The notes below the pieces were generated by a model. The model had not been told where the DNA came from, did not search any database, and was given only the letters and a program-made list of their open reading frames with translations. From positions 3,868,581-3,908,786 of the forward strand of contig NZ_JAAVSH020000001.1 in the NCBI RefSeq assembly GCF_011947365.2: 40,206 nt of DNA, given 5' to 3'. Shown here piece after piece: positions 7,670 to 15,450 of this stretch. Positions within the stretch are counted from its first letter, which is position 1; every line of letters starts with the position of its first letter. The stretch comes from an endosymbiont of Lamellibrachia barhami (lineage in GTDB: Bacteria; Pseudomonadota; Gammaproteobacteria; Chromatiales; Chromatiaceae). The position numbers and the translations under genes are program-made.

Positions 7670-8980
7670 TCAGAGCTTGTTCTCCGACCAGGCAATCAGC
7701 TTGGGCGCCTTAAGATCCTCCGGCAGCATCTTGAACTTCTTCACCAGTCCTGGCCAAAGCAGATTATAGTAGAGCTCAGCGCGCACGGAATCGACACCTT
7801 TTGCCGGCACCTGATAGCCCAGCACCCGTGTTTCATAGGGCTTCAGGCGCGTGTTCTTGCCAACAGCCGATGCCTTGGGTGGCGGGGCTGGATGCCCGGC
7901 GTCATCGGTCATGGTGTAGACAAAAAAGGCCTTCGGATCCTCTTTAGCAGGGTGCTTCTGGAAGTTCTTCCAGAGTACTTCACCGTCTTTGGAGAGCGCG
8001 GTCACCTTCACATAAATATTGCGAAACGGCGCGCCGGTTGGCACATTGTGTGGCTGCAGGTTCTCCAACTCCACATTTACCGCCAACTTGTCGCCCTGCT
8101 TCTCGGTCTGGACCTCGAAACGAACGGCCCGGCGCAGCATCGCAGTGTTATGTCCACCGCCCATTGAATGATCGGCAATACCATCACTCATCGGCATGTG
8201 GCAGGACTGGCAGGTCTCGCGGCTCTTGCCCTCCAGATATTCATCACCGGTCTGACAGAGTGAAACGCCCTTGGGATTATTGCGTTTGTCGTGGCAACCG
8301 AGACAGGCCTGAGAGGTCTTCATCGCAGCATTGCCTTCCAGCGGCAGGTTGATCTCCTTCATATCCTCTTCTGACATATAGGGTTTGCCACTGTTATCCC
8401 GTCCAAGATGAGGATTCAGCTCACCCTCATCCTCTGCGATAAAACGCACTTTGTCGGCCTTCGCACCCTGCTCATGCAGGAAACCGTTGGGTCCCTGAAG
8501 CGCATCGGAATGATCCCAAGCCTTGGCGCCCAATTTCATCTTGCCGTTGGCGCCCATGATTCCCTTATAGTTTTTCAGGGTGTGACAGGCAACGCAGTTG
8601 ACCCCTTCGCTGTAGGCTGGCAAGGCGTCGAGTTTTGTGGTCTTGTCCAGTGCTGCGTTGGGAGAGTGACATTCCAGGCAGACCGGATATTTACCCGAGG
8701 CCTTGTGTTTGACACCCTCTTTCGTCGGATCACCCACCACCTGCCGGTAGAATGCGCCATGGATCGGATCCTTCAGTGCCGTGCTCTGCGCATGCATGGA
8801 GCCTTTCCACTGTTTGTAGATCTTTTTATGACACTCTTTGCAGGTTTCAGATTTGACCAGATGCATCGGCACCTCGTTGCCGTCCAATGTGGCGGCAACG
8901 AGTGATGTCTGAAAAAGCGCACCGCACAAAAGTCCGGCAAGGGAGATGAGTGAAATATGCATATTTTTGTTGCGGATCAT
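7670..8980 (-). CDS. Periplasmic pentaheme cytochrome c (c554-like)
   Basis: This 436-residue exported cytochrome has a signal peptide (about 1-30) and five CxxCH heme-binding motifs: CKECH 47-51, CLECH 101-105, CVACH 129-133, CLGCH 226-230 and CQSCH 257-261. The spacing and the motif SxxCxxCHxxIYxQWxxSMHAQS resemble the cytochrome c554/c' and multiheme nitrite-reductase-like families. The last ~150 residues lack hemes and look like a beta-rich domain. It probably carries electrons or acts as a redox enzyme on nitrogen or sulfur compounds, but no catalytic partner is adjacent and the substrate is unknown. The start at 8980 is supported by a perfect AGGAGG 4 nt upstream (8985-8990). Confidence 0.88.
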   Translation of the reverse strand: MIRNKNMHISLISLAGLLCGALFQTSLVAATLDGNEVPMHLVKSETCKECHKKIYKQWKGSMHAQSTALKDPIHGAFYRQVVGDPTKEGVKHKASGKYPVCLECHSPNAALDKTTKLDALPAYSEGVNCVACHTLKNYKGIMGANGKMKLGAKAWDHSDALQGPNGFLHEQGAKADKVRFIAEDEGELNPHLGRDNSGKPYMSEEDMKEINLPLEGNAAMKTSQACLGCHDKRNNPKGVSLCQTGDEYLEGKSRETCQSCHMPMSDGIADHSMGGGHNTAMLRRAVRFEVQTEKQGDKLAVNVELENLQPHNVPTGAPFRNIYVKVTALSKDGEVLWKNFQKHPAKEDPKAFFVYTMTDDAGHPAPPPKASAVGKNTRLKPYETRVLGYQVPAKGVDSVRAELYYNLLWPGLVKKFKMLPEDLKAPKLIAWSENKL

Positions 8981-9126
8981 GAGCCCTCCTAGTCCACAAA
9001 TTTAAGTTTTTATCGAATCGCGAATCCTACGCCAATCCTTTTTCCACGCAGATGACAATTCTCAAGCCCGGGGTTGTAGATGAAAACGGGGGGAGTACAC
9101 TGGCGGGATTATTAGGAGAATCAGCC

Positions 9127-9702
9127 ATGAGCTTCGATACCTACGACGTCTATTTCGCCGGCAGGATCATCGAGGGCAAAGACCCCGCTGAGGTACGTAA
9201 CAAGGTCGGCGCCCTATTCAAACTGGAAGGTGAAAAACTGGAGCGGCTCTTCTCCGGCCAGCCTGTGGCCATCAAAAAAGGCATCGACATGGATCAAGCG
9301 GTGAAATACCGCGTCGCCTTCAGGGATGCAGGTGCGCTGGTGGAGATCCGGCCGATCGAGCAGCCCAAGCAGGCAGCGCCAGCGGCGGAACCCCAAACAG
9401 CACCGCCCACCGCGCCGGATTACGACCTATCGCCTGCCAACACCGGCAGCCTGATCGACTGCGCTGTGGAAGTGAAACCTCAGGTCATTCCCGATATCAG
9501 CGCCATCCACCTGGATGCACCGGGAACGCTTATTGATGAAACTGAGCCTCCGCCACCCGCTAACATCGATACAGGGGAACTCTCCGTCAGTCAGGCACGG
9601 GAAGGAAGTCTGGAGGATTGCCAAATCCCGACCCCTGCAGCACCGTTACCGAATATCAGCCACCTCAAGATCGACGAGTCTGCAAAAAACGATCATAAGT
9701 AG
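9127..9702 (+). CDS. Conserved hypothetical protein with internal repeats
   Basis: I place the start at ATG 9127 (AGGAG about 8 nt upstream) rather than an upstream in-frame start; this gives 191 residues. The first ~75 residues form a compact alpha/beta unit (YDVYFAGRIIEGKDPAEV, KVGALFKLEGEKLERLFSG, then KYRVAFRDAGALVEI). I have the impression that this unit recurs in other gammaproteobacterial proteins. The rest is Pro/Ala-rich and acidic and contains two similar blocks, each with a GSL-(I/E)-DC core followed by P-x-I-S-x-(I/L)-(H/K). There is no signal peptide or membrane segment. Function unknown. Confidence 0.75.
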   Translation: MSFDTYDVYFAGRIIEGKDPAEVRNKVGALFKLEGEKLERLFSGQPVAIKKGIDMDQAVKYRVAFRDAGALVEIRPIEQPKQAAPAAEPQTAPPTAPDYDLSPANTGSLIDCAVEVKPQVIPDISAIHLDAPGTLIDETEPPPPANIDTGELSVSQAREGSLEDCQIPTPAAPLPNISHLKIDESAKNDHK

Positions 9703-9738
9703 TGTACGGCCAAAAACAATAATTCTCGCAAAGGCGCA

Positions 9739-9798
9739 AAGAACACCAAGAGCATGAAGGTAAAGGATTGATTAACCATGAATTTTCTTCGTGTTCTT
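9739..9798. repeat. Imperfect inverted repeat in intergenic DNA
   Basis: AAGAACACCAAG (9739-9750) and CTTCGTGTTCTT (9787-9798) pair with one mismatch around 36 nt. The neighbouring TCTCGCAAAGGCGCAAAG and TTCTTCGTGCGCTTCGT stretches look like a dispersed intergenic repeat common in environmental genomes. It lies in the 167-bp gap between two convergent genes. Confidence 0.35.
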
Positions 9799-9869
9799 CG
9801 TGCGCTTCGTAGTAAAAACAATGTTTCCAGATGGACACTAAGTAGGTTCTGGGCAGACACCACACCCGC

Positions 9870-10805
9870 TCAAAAGTAAAATGCTTCCAGTTGTTCGAAA
9901 GCATTGGTGGCAGGCGTGAAGCCACTGCGCTGCTTGCCACCGGATTCTCCCGATTCCAACACGGCCTCCAGGTAACCGAAGGCCCGTTCGGCATAGAATC
10001 GCAACGGCACCCGCTGATCGTCCGCACTCAGCCAGATATAGGTTTTCTGACCGACATCATCCTCAGCAGCATCATAAGAGAAGATCTGTAGCTTGAGCAG
10101 CGCACTCTCCTCCGCTTTTCCCTCAATCGGTTCCGATGTCACCACCACCCGGTAGTTTTTCAACTGCTTGCCGGTAAACACCGGCAGATCCAACACCTGC
10201 CCCGGCTGCAGATCCAAAACCCGCAACCGCTGCATCATCGAGAGATGATCAAACATTTCATCCCGGCCAATACCCTGTTGATAGGACTCCTCCAGCACTG
10301 CCGGCCAGACCTGCAAGTCTGCAAATTTTTGCAGCAGTTCCAACGGTGGCCTCTTCCCGCCGTCCGAGGCAGTGGCCTTCACTTCATATCTATGACCCAC
10401 TCCCTCGTCGCGATCGAACCAGATCATCTCATTGCTGATCTCATCCGCCTGCAGGGACTCAGTTACCAGAAGTGCATTCTCTCCATTGGGTTCATACCAG
10501 CTGCGGTATTGGTAGCGCACTGGAAACAGTACCTCCGCCTTACGGTAGGGCTCCGTGGTCACCTTGAGAGTGGCCACCTTCGCAACGCGTCCGGCAATCT
10601 TCACTGTCTCTCCGGCCACACGCAAATCAGCTCTGGCAATATCCAGATGGATAAAACCGGAAAATATCCCCTGATAGGAGATTTTGTAGGTCAGATGTTC
10701 AGGTAATGATGCCCTGGCGGCTTGTATCCCCCCCCCGCAGGCCAACCCGAAAGAGAATAGATAGAGAGCAAAAAAAAGTTTAGCTCTCAAGACATATCTG
10801 TTCAT
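9870..10805 (-). CDS. DUF3108-family periplasmic protein
   Basis: The product is about 311 residues from ATG 10805, chosen because it places a clean signal peptide first (NRYVLRAKLFFALYLF..., ending QAARA) and has GAAGGG upstream. An in-frame ATG at 10826 is less likely. The mature part looks beta-rich, with the pattern LTYKISYQGIFSGFIHLDI, then YQYRSWYEPNGE and GQVLDLPVFTGKQLKNYRVVV, as in DUF3108 proteins of gammaproteobacteria. These are exported and of unknown function, sometimes linked to the cell envelope. It is transcribed alone, divergently from the small gene at 10943. Confidence 0.75.
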   Translation of the reverse strand: MNRYVLRAKLFFALYLFSFGLACGGGIQAARASLPEHLTYKISYQGIFSGFIHLDIARADLRVAGETVKIAGRVAKVATLKVTTEPYRKAEVLFPVRYQYRSWYEPNGENALLVTESLQADEISNEMIWFDRDEGVGHRYEVKATASDGGKRPPLELLQKFADLQVWPAVLEESYQQGIGRDEMFDHLSMMQRLRVLDLQPGQVLDLPVFTGKQLKNYRVVVTSEPIEGKAEESALLKLQIFSYDAAEDDVGQKTYIWLSADDQRVPLRFYAERAFGYLEAVLESGESGGKQRSGFTPATNAFEQLEAFYF

Positions 10806-10859
10806 AGCACACCCTTCACCCGACATTATGCGCCAACCCTACTTTCCATCATGCATAAA

Positions 10860-10876
10860 TTGGCACGTTTCTCGCA
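10860..10876 (+). promoter_or_regulatory. Possible sigma-54 (RpoN) promoter
   Basis: TTGGCACG (10860-10867, counting the preceding T), four nt, then TCGCA (10872-10876) matches the sigma-54 pattern YTGGCACG-N4-TTGCW with one mismatch. The essential GG (-24) and GC (-12) are separated by the required 10 nt. It points at the small gene starting at 10943, about 55 nt downstream of the predicted transcript start. Confidence 0.5.
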
Positions 10877-10942
10877 GCTTAGGTGATAAAACCTGAATAT
10901 AGACTGAATACGTCAAACTTTCGACGCAACAGGAGCTGAAAC

Positions 10943-11284
10943 ATGGTCAACCCCATCAATGGCGACAAACCGATTACCCTCACAACCGAGCCTTCACTAC
11001 ATTCAAACCGTACTGCAACCAAGGGCCGGGGGGAAGCGGAAGAGGCACCTGCAAGAACCCATGATACAGAGACAACGGCGACCAATGTACAGATTGATGG
11101 GGCACGCCAACTTTTTGAGCTGGAACAGAGCCGGCCGGATGGCGCACTTGAAACACCTGAGCAGGCACGTTCACTGTTGGATCAGGTGCTGGAACGTCTG
11201 GGCACGACACCGCAAGCGGTGATGCAGGCACAGACAGGCAATGCATCAGCAACCCTGGCAAACCTCCTGTCAGCCCCCCAATAA
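10943..11284 (+). CDS. Small hypothetical protein, possibly RpoN-controlled
   Basis: This 113-residue soluble protein has a good AGGAG ribosome binding site 7 nt before the ATG. The first ~50 residues are Thr/Ala/Glu-rich and look disordered. The second half is predicted helical (ARQLFELEQSR and QARSLLDQVLERLGTTPQAV). I do not recognise a family. In flagellated gammaproteobacteria sigma-54 with FleQ drives many flagellar genes, so a role in motility is possible but rests only on the promoter match. Its last 15 bp overlap the end of the convergent RCK gene. Confidence 0.65.
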   Translation: MVNPINGDKPITLTTEPSLHSNRTATKGRGEAEEAPARTHDTETTATNVQIDGARQLFELEQSRPDGALETPEQARSLLDQVLERLGTTPQAVMQAQTGNASATLANLLSAPQ

Positions 11285-12010
11285 CTGGTCTGTTCTATCC
11301 TCTTCGAGATCACCCTTCAGACGGGTGATCTCGACCGCCGGGCCAATTACCACAAGCATATCCCCGGCATCCAGTTTATGGTCGACGCCACTGGTGCTGA
11401 AGATAAGGCTGTCGCTCATCTCGACATCCACCACACCCATCAGAACCACGTTATAGCGCCCGCCCAAATCCAGGGCACTGAGAGGATTGCCAGAGAGACA
11501 GGAGTCCAATGGTATCTCGATCTCGGCAATGTCGAGGTGTTTGCCGAAGACTGTGTGTTCGAGCATATCGACGATCATCGGCCGGGCGATCAGTTCATGA
11601 ACCCTTCGCCCGCTGATCTCGTAGGGATCTATGACCTTGCTGGCACCGGCCGCAAACAACTTCTGCCCGGACTGGGGAGACTCTGAGACACAGATGATCT
11701 TCAGATCGGGATCGAGGGCGCGGGCCGACAGGGTGAGAAAGACGTTTTTCGCCTCTTCGGGAAACAGGCAGAAGACGACCTTGACCCACTCCCCGATACC
11801 GACCTGGCGGAGCTTGTCATCGTCGGTGTAATCGAGCACCGCCGCATCCAAGCCCTTGGCCAACATCTCTGCCACCCGGTCCAGGTCGCTGCTGTACAGA
11901 TAGACCGGCAGTTTCCGGCCGATCAACTGCTCGGCAACCTCCTGTCCCATGGGACCACAACCGAAGATCAGGGTGTCACTGCGTCCCATCAGGGTGTCAC
12001 TTCGTCCCAT
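11270..12010 (-). CDS. RCK (TrkA-N/TrkA-C) regulatory protein of a K+ channel
   Basis: This 246-residue cytoplasmic protein has a Rossmann NAD-binding RCK domain (IFGCGPMGQEVAEQL at about 15-29) followed by a TrkA-C-type ligand-binding domain (about 160-230, ending DAGDMLVVIGP). Such proteins assemble as rings that gate K+ channels or transporters in response to nucleotides. The start ATG (12008-12010) overlaps the stop of the channel gene by one base (TGATG), so translation is coupled and the two products probably act in one complex. The first seven codons (MGRSDTL) are duplicated in tandem at the DNA level; the second ATG at 11989 may be the original start. Confidence 0.85.
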   Translation of the reverse strand: MGRSDTLMGRSDTLIFGCGPMGQEVAEQLIGRKLPVYLYSSDLDRVAEMLAKGLDAAVLDYTDDDKLRQVGIGEWVKVVFCLFPEEAKNVFLTLSARALDPDLKIICVSESPQSGQKLFAAGASKVIDPYEISGRRVHELIARPMIVDMLEHTVFGKHLDIAEIEIPLDSCLSGNPLSALDLGGRYNVVLMGVVDVEMSDSLIFSTSGVDHKLDAGDMLVVIGPAVEITRLKGDLEEDRTDQLLGG

Positions 12011-12019
12011 CAGAGTGTC
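11969..12019. repeat. 21-bp tandem duplication at a gene junction
   Basis: Two adjacent 21-bp units (11969-11989 and 11990-12010) differ by one base, and a partial third unit follows at 12011-12019. Each full unit contains an ATG in frame, so the repeat adds MGRSDTL to the RCK protein and provides two alternative coupled starts. Confidence 0.85.
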
Positions 12020-13605
12020 CCCCGTTCCAGACAGTCACGAAAATGGACCACGCTATATTCGTGGCCAAACATCACCACCAGATCCCCAGCCTGCAACTCA
12101 AAATCCGGGGCTGGATTGAAATGGAAACAGCGGCCCTCGATCTCATAGGCGCCGGATGAACCATCGGCCGGACAACCGCCCTCCCTTACCACGCCAAAGG
12201 GGATCAGCTTACGTTGACGAAAGCCGATATCAGCCATGCACCGCCCATCCAATACGGAACCGCTACGCACCCGTACCGCTTCAATTCCAACATCGTTCTG
12301 TCCGGTCAGCATGCCGTAAATCGCCTCAAAGGCGACCGGCTGCCCCACATACTCCGCTGCAATCAATCCTACGATCTCATAGGGGGCAACCGTATGATCG
12401 GCCCCAGCCAAACGCAGTTTGGCCACATTCTCCCGGTGGTTGGCGCGGGAGATAATTTCAATCTCCGGATTCATCTGGCGGGCTGATAGGGTGATATAGA
12501 CATTCACCACATCGTCACCAGTGAGGCAGAGCAATCTTTTCGCTTGGGTTGCAATACCCAGACTCTCCAGCAGGGCACTGTCCGCCGCGTCGCCCTGAAC
12601 CGCCAGATACCCCTTCTGTTTGGCCAAGCGGACGTTGCTCTCCTGTGGGTCAACCAGCACGAACTGCCGTTGGTCGAGCGCAAGCTGATCAGCCACCACC
12701 TGCCCCACGCGACCGTAACCACAGATGATGAGATCGATATGTTTGCGCTCCACCTCGGAAAAAACCCGTTGCGCACGGATCTCGTGCATCTTCTCGCCAA
12801 AGGCGGAGACAATGATGGAGGTAAAAAACGAGATCACCCCCAGTCCGGCAATGATGAGGATAATCGTCACCACCCGACCTTCAGTGGTATGCGGCGTGAT
12901 ATCACCGTAACCCACAGTGGACATGGTCACCAATGCCCAGTAGATACTCTCAAAAAAGCTGCCGACACCTTTTCCGTCTACAACATCCGTCTCAAAAAAG
13001 AAGAGTGCAGTGGCGGCCGTAAAGGTGATGAAGGCCATGAAGATGAACAGGGTGAAAAGCTCGATCCGCTTCTCATTCAGTACTTTGACGAATTCGCTGA
13101 TACTGCGGGTATAGCGGAACAGCTTAAATAGCCGGAAGAGTAAAAAGATGCGCAAAAAACGCAGGGGACGGTAGGTCGGGATGATAGCCAGCAGGTCGAT
13201 GATCGCCAGGGGCTGCGTCATATATTCCCACTTTTTGGCCACCACTTCGCGCAGCGCCGGCCACGCATGGAAGGGTTGATTGATAAACTCAGCCCGTTCA
13301 TAGTGGCTGAGAATCACCTTATGGCTGTCATTATAGATCCAGAAGCGAAGCAAATATTCAATGATGAAGATGGTGACCGCAACCCACTCGAAGAGATCAT
13401 CAAACAGCCCCATATCATGACGCACATCGTAGATCAGCACCCAGACGCTGGTCACCACCAGCAGGATCATAAAGACATCGAAATAGGGACGGATCCGCGC
13501 CTTGGGATTCTCCAGCAGATCATAGAAAAAATTCTTGGCGCGCCGGTAGCGAACCGAGTCTTTCAACTTGTAACTGGTTTGGATCAGCCGGTGTATGTTG
13601 TCCAT
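12010..13605 (-). CDS. Voltage-sensor-type K+ channel with RCK domains
   Basis: This 531-residue channel has a six-helix membrane part: S1 (about 42-60), S2 (70-90), S3 (132-143), an S4-like helix with Arg at regular spacing (R146, R149, R152, R158, R164), then S5 and the pore loop with selectivity filter TVGYGD (230-235), and S6 (244-268). A cytoplasmic RCK domain starts at about 289 (GYGRVG 296-301), with a TrkA-C-like domain to about 525. It should conduct K+ across the inner membrane under voltage and ligand control. The second RCK protein encoded immediately downstream probably joins the gating ring. Transcription starts somewhere in the 78-bp gap before 13605. Confidence 0.92.
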   Translation of the reverse strand: MDNIHRLIQTSYKLKDSVRYRRAKNFFYDLLENPKARIRPYFDVFMILLVVTSVWVLIYDVRHDMGLFDDLFEWVAVTIFIIEYLLRFWIYNDSHKVILSHYERAEFINQPFHAWPALREVVAKKWEYMTQPLAIIDLLAIIPTYRPLRFLRIFLLFRLFKLFRYTRSISEFVKVLNEKRIELFTLFIFMAFITFTAATALFFFETDVVDGKGVGSFFESIYWALVTMSTVGYGDITPHTTEGRVVTIILIIAGLGVISFFTSIIVSAFGEKMHEIRAQRVFSEVERKHIDLIICGYGRVGQVVADQLALDQRQFVLVDPQESNVRLAKQKGYLAVQGDAADSALLESLGIATQAKRLLCLTGDDVVNVYITLSARQMNPEIEIISRANHRENVAKLRLAGADHTVAPYEIVGLIAAEYVGQPVAFEAIYGMLTGQNDVGIEAVRVRSGSVLDGRCMADIGFRQRKLIPFGVVREGGCPADGSSGAYEIEGRCFHFNPAPDFELQAGDLVVMFGHEYSVVHFRDCLERGTL

Positions 13606-13683
13606 CTTATGCCGGTAGGGAGAAATGGATATCGGATAACAGCGACATGATAACGCTTATCGGCAGAACCAGGCAGTTCTACA

Positions 13684-14079
13684 CTATTCGACCCTGGATT
13701 CAGCGCCTGTCTCAATCCGTTCAACCGCAGCCACATTCACAGTGCGGCCATCCAGCGTTACGAATTCTCTGGCTTCCACATCACCCCTGCGGGCCTCGTA
13801 ACTGACCGTATCCCCGGTCTGGGAATTGATGACACGGACGGTGACAACCCGATACTCATCCCGCCACTGCAGATAGAGAAAGACTCCACTCGCCAATATC
13901 ATGAATACAATCAGGCCATAGGCTGCCAGCCGTGGCGTACGATTCGATACCCTGTGCTGCGGCGCTGCGACCCGTTTGGGCTGTTCGGTTGCCGCCACTT
14001 CAGCACGCCGCGAGCGCTGCCGTATCACCAGCCAACCGATGCCGATCACAGCAAGGGTAAAGAGAATTTTTGTAATCAT
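13684..14079 (-). CDS. Small membrane protein of unknown function
   Basis: This 131-residue protein has two hydrophobic segments, at the N-terminus (about 2-20) and in the middle (about 51-70, GLIVFMILASGVFLYLQW), separated by a basic linker. The C-terminal ~60 residues are soluble and beta-rich (VVTVRVINSQTGDTVSYEARRGDV). It is probably an inner-membrane protein with its C-terminal domain on the same side as its N-terminus. I do not recognise a family. It lies upstream of the K+ channel gene with a 78-bp gap, so co-transcription is possible. Confidence 0.7.
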   Translation of the reverse strand: MITKILFTLAVIGIGWLVIRQRSRRAEVAATEQPKRVAAPQHRVSNRTPRLAAYGLIVFMILASGVFLYLQWRDEYRVVTVRVINSQTGDTVSYEARRGDVEAREFVTLDGRTVNVAAVERIETGAESRVE

Positions 14080-14171
14080 GGGGGCGAAACAGTATCACGC
14101 CCACCATTCATCTGGCTATTAACGCTATTAACAGGTTGCAGGATCATCAGTTATCGATTTAACATCGTCAT

Positions 14172-14819
14172 ATGCAACGATTCCTCCTTATCGCCATCTC
14201 AGCTTACGCGCTTTTGCTCATCGCCTGCAGCGCACCGGAACCCCCAACCGTCAATCTCTACCGTGCGGTGCACGTAGGCGATATCGACCAGATAGAGCGA
14301 AACCTCTACTGGGACGCTGATGTGAATGCACCAGGCCCGGATGGCCGCTCCGCCCTCCACGTGGCGGCAGAGAAGGGCCGACAGGTGGTGATCAAGATAC
14401 TGCTGAAGAACGGCGCTGCCATTGATCAGTTGGATGCCACAGGACAGACGCCCCTGGGGACGGCATTACTGGCAAGACGCACCTTGGCGGCCGCCTACCT
14501 GGCAAAACAGGGTGCCCGTCTCGATGCCAATAATTTATTGTTGAAGACAGCCGCTACCGGCAGCCTGGACCGCGATGTACTCGATTTTCTCATCAAACAG
14601 GGCGCTGACATCAATACGCTGGATGACAAAGGCAACAATGCACTGCATATTGCTGCCTCGAAAAACCGGCGCATTGCCGCCAAACACCTTATCACCGGGG
14701 GCATAGATCTGAGCGCGGTCAACGCTGACGGCCAAACGCCGCTCGGAATTGCCCAACAGACCGGCGCGAAGGATATCGCCGATATGCTGAATAAATTTGG
14801 TGTTGTCGCCACTCCATAG
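14172..14819 (+). CDS. Ankyrin-repeat lipoprotein
   Basis: This 215-residue protein has a lipoprotein signal ending in LIAC (Cys19), so it should be anchored to the inner or outer membrane in the periplasm. The mature part is four to five ankyrin repeats (for example GRSALHVAAEKGRQVVIKILLKNGAAI and KGNNALHIAASKNRRIAAKHLI). Ankyrin repeats bind other proteins; the partner is unknown. It is transcribed divergently from the small membrane protein at 13684-14079. Confidence 0.88.
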   Translation: MQRFLLIAISAYALLLIACSAPEPPTVNLYRAVHVGDIDQIERNLYWDADVNAPGPDGRSALHVAAEKGRQVVIKILLKNGAAIDQLDATGQTPLGTALLARRTLAAAYLAKQGARLDANNLLLKTAATGSLDRDVLDFLIKQGADINTLDDKGNNALHIAASKNRRIAAKHLITGGIDLSAVNADGQTPLGIAQQTGAKDIADMLNKFGVVATP

Positions 14820-14918
14820 ATTAAAGGCTTTAGGGAGATAGCTCACGCCACATGAAATATCCCGGCAAGCCATGTATATTCCGCCAACCACACATAACCG
14901 ATTCGAAGTGAAACAGCT

Positions 14919-15206
14919 ATGGCATCGACTCCCGAAGAACTCACCGTCAACTACACTGAAGACGGTGTCGACATCGTCAAGGAACTGGATAAGGTGATAC
15001 TCACCAAAGGCGCCTGGACCACCATCATCTTCCGTTTCCAGGAGTGGAACCGGGGCAAAGAGGAGTATGGCCAGGAAAAATACACCATCCGCCGCTTCCA
15101 GAAGCGCAATGGCGAGTATCAGGCGAAATCCAAGTTCAACATCTCCAGCAAGGATCAGGCGAAGGCGGTGATCGCAGCCCTGCAGGGGTGGATCGGAGAC
15201 GACTGA
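14919..15206 (+). CDS. Conserved small protein, function unknown
   Basis: This 95-residue, charged, soluble protein has a pattern of beta strands (KVILTKGAWTTIIFRFQEW, EKYTIRRFQKRNGEYQAKSKFNI) followed by a C-terminal helix (KDQAKAVIAALQGWI). The strand-strand-helix ending loosely recalls PC4/YdbC-like nucleic-acid-binding folds, but this is a weak impression. No ribosome binding site stands out, and the start is chosen as the first ATG. Confidence 0.7.
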   Translation: MASTPEELTVNYTEDGVDIVKELDKVILTKGAWTTIIFRFQEWNRGKEEYGQEKYTIRRFQKRNGEYQAKSKFNISSKDQAKAVIAALQGWIGDD

Positions 15207-15258
15207 GGAACCGCCTCCAGAAATCTCGAAATAAATGCAGAGCCCGCGGAGAAACTAA

Positions 15259-15450
15259 GGGGCAGGGCGTTATCACCTGCTCCGGTTTATTCGGAGTAAC
15301 CGCAAACTCGATATATTCGGTGAGCGTTTCCGAGTTTCACCAGACCTCCAGTACGAATACGTAGTGACTACCATCGATGTTAAAGAGCAAAAACTCAAAC
15401 TCATCCATGATCAACTTCAAGTGGGTGAATTTGATTACAAATCACGTTGA
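15259..15450 (+). pseudogene. 3' remnant of an integrase-core transposase
   Basis: The frame is open from 15259 to the TGA at 15448-15450. From about 15301 it reads KLDIFGERFRVSPDLQYEY and then VVTTIDVKEQKLKLIHDQL to the end (...GEFDYKSR). This looks like the very C-terminus of a DDE/integrase-core transposase. An in-frame stop at 15256-15258 and lack of any catalytic part show it is a fragment. It overlaps the last 16 bp of the convergent regulator gene. No terminal repeat or rest of the element is visible. Confidence 0.5.

Noticed and set aside
13606-13683. GCCGATAA-like -10 upstream of the K+ channel
   Set aside because: GCCGATAA is present on the minus strand (about 13657-13664), but the position for -35 has only 3 of 8 matches and the site sits in a small palindrome GATAACGCTTATC.
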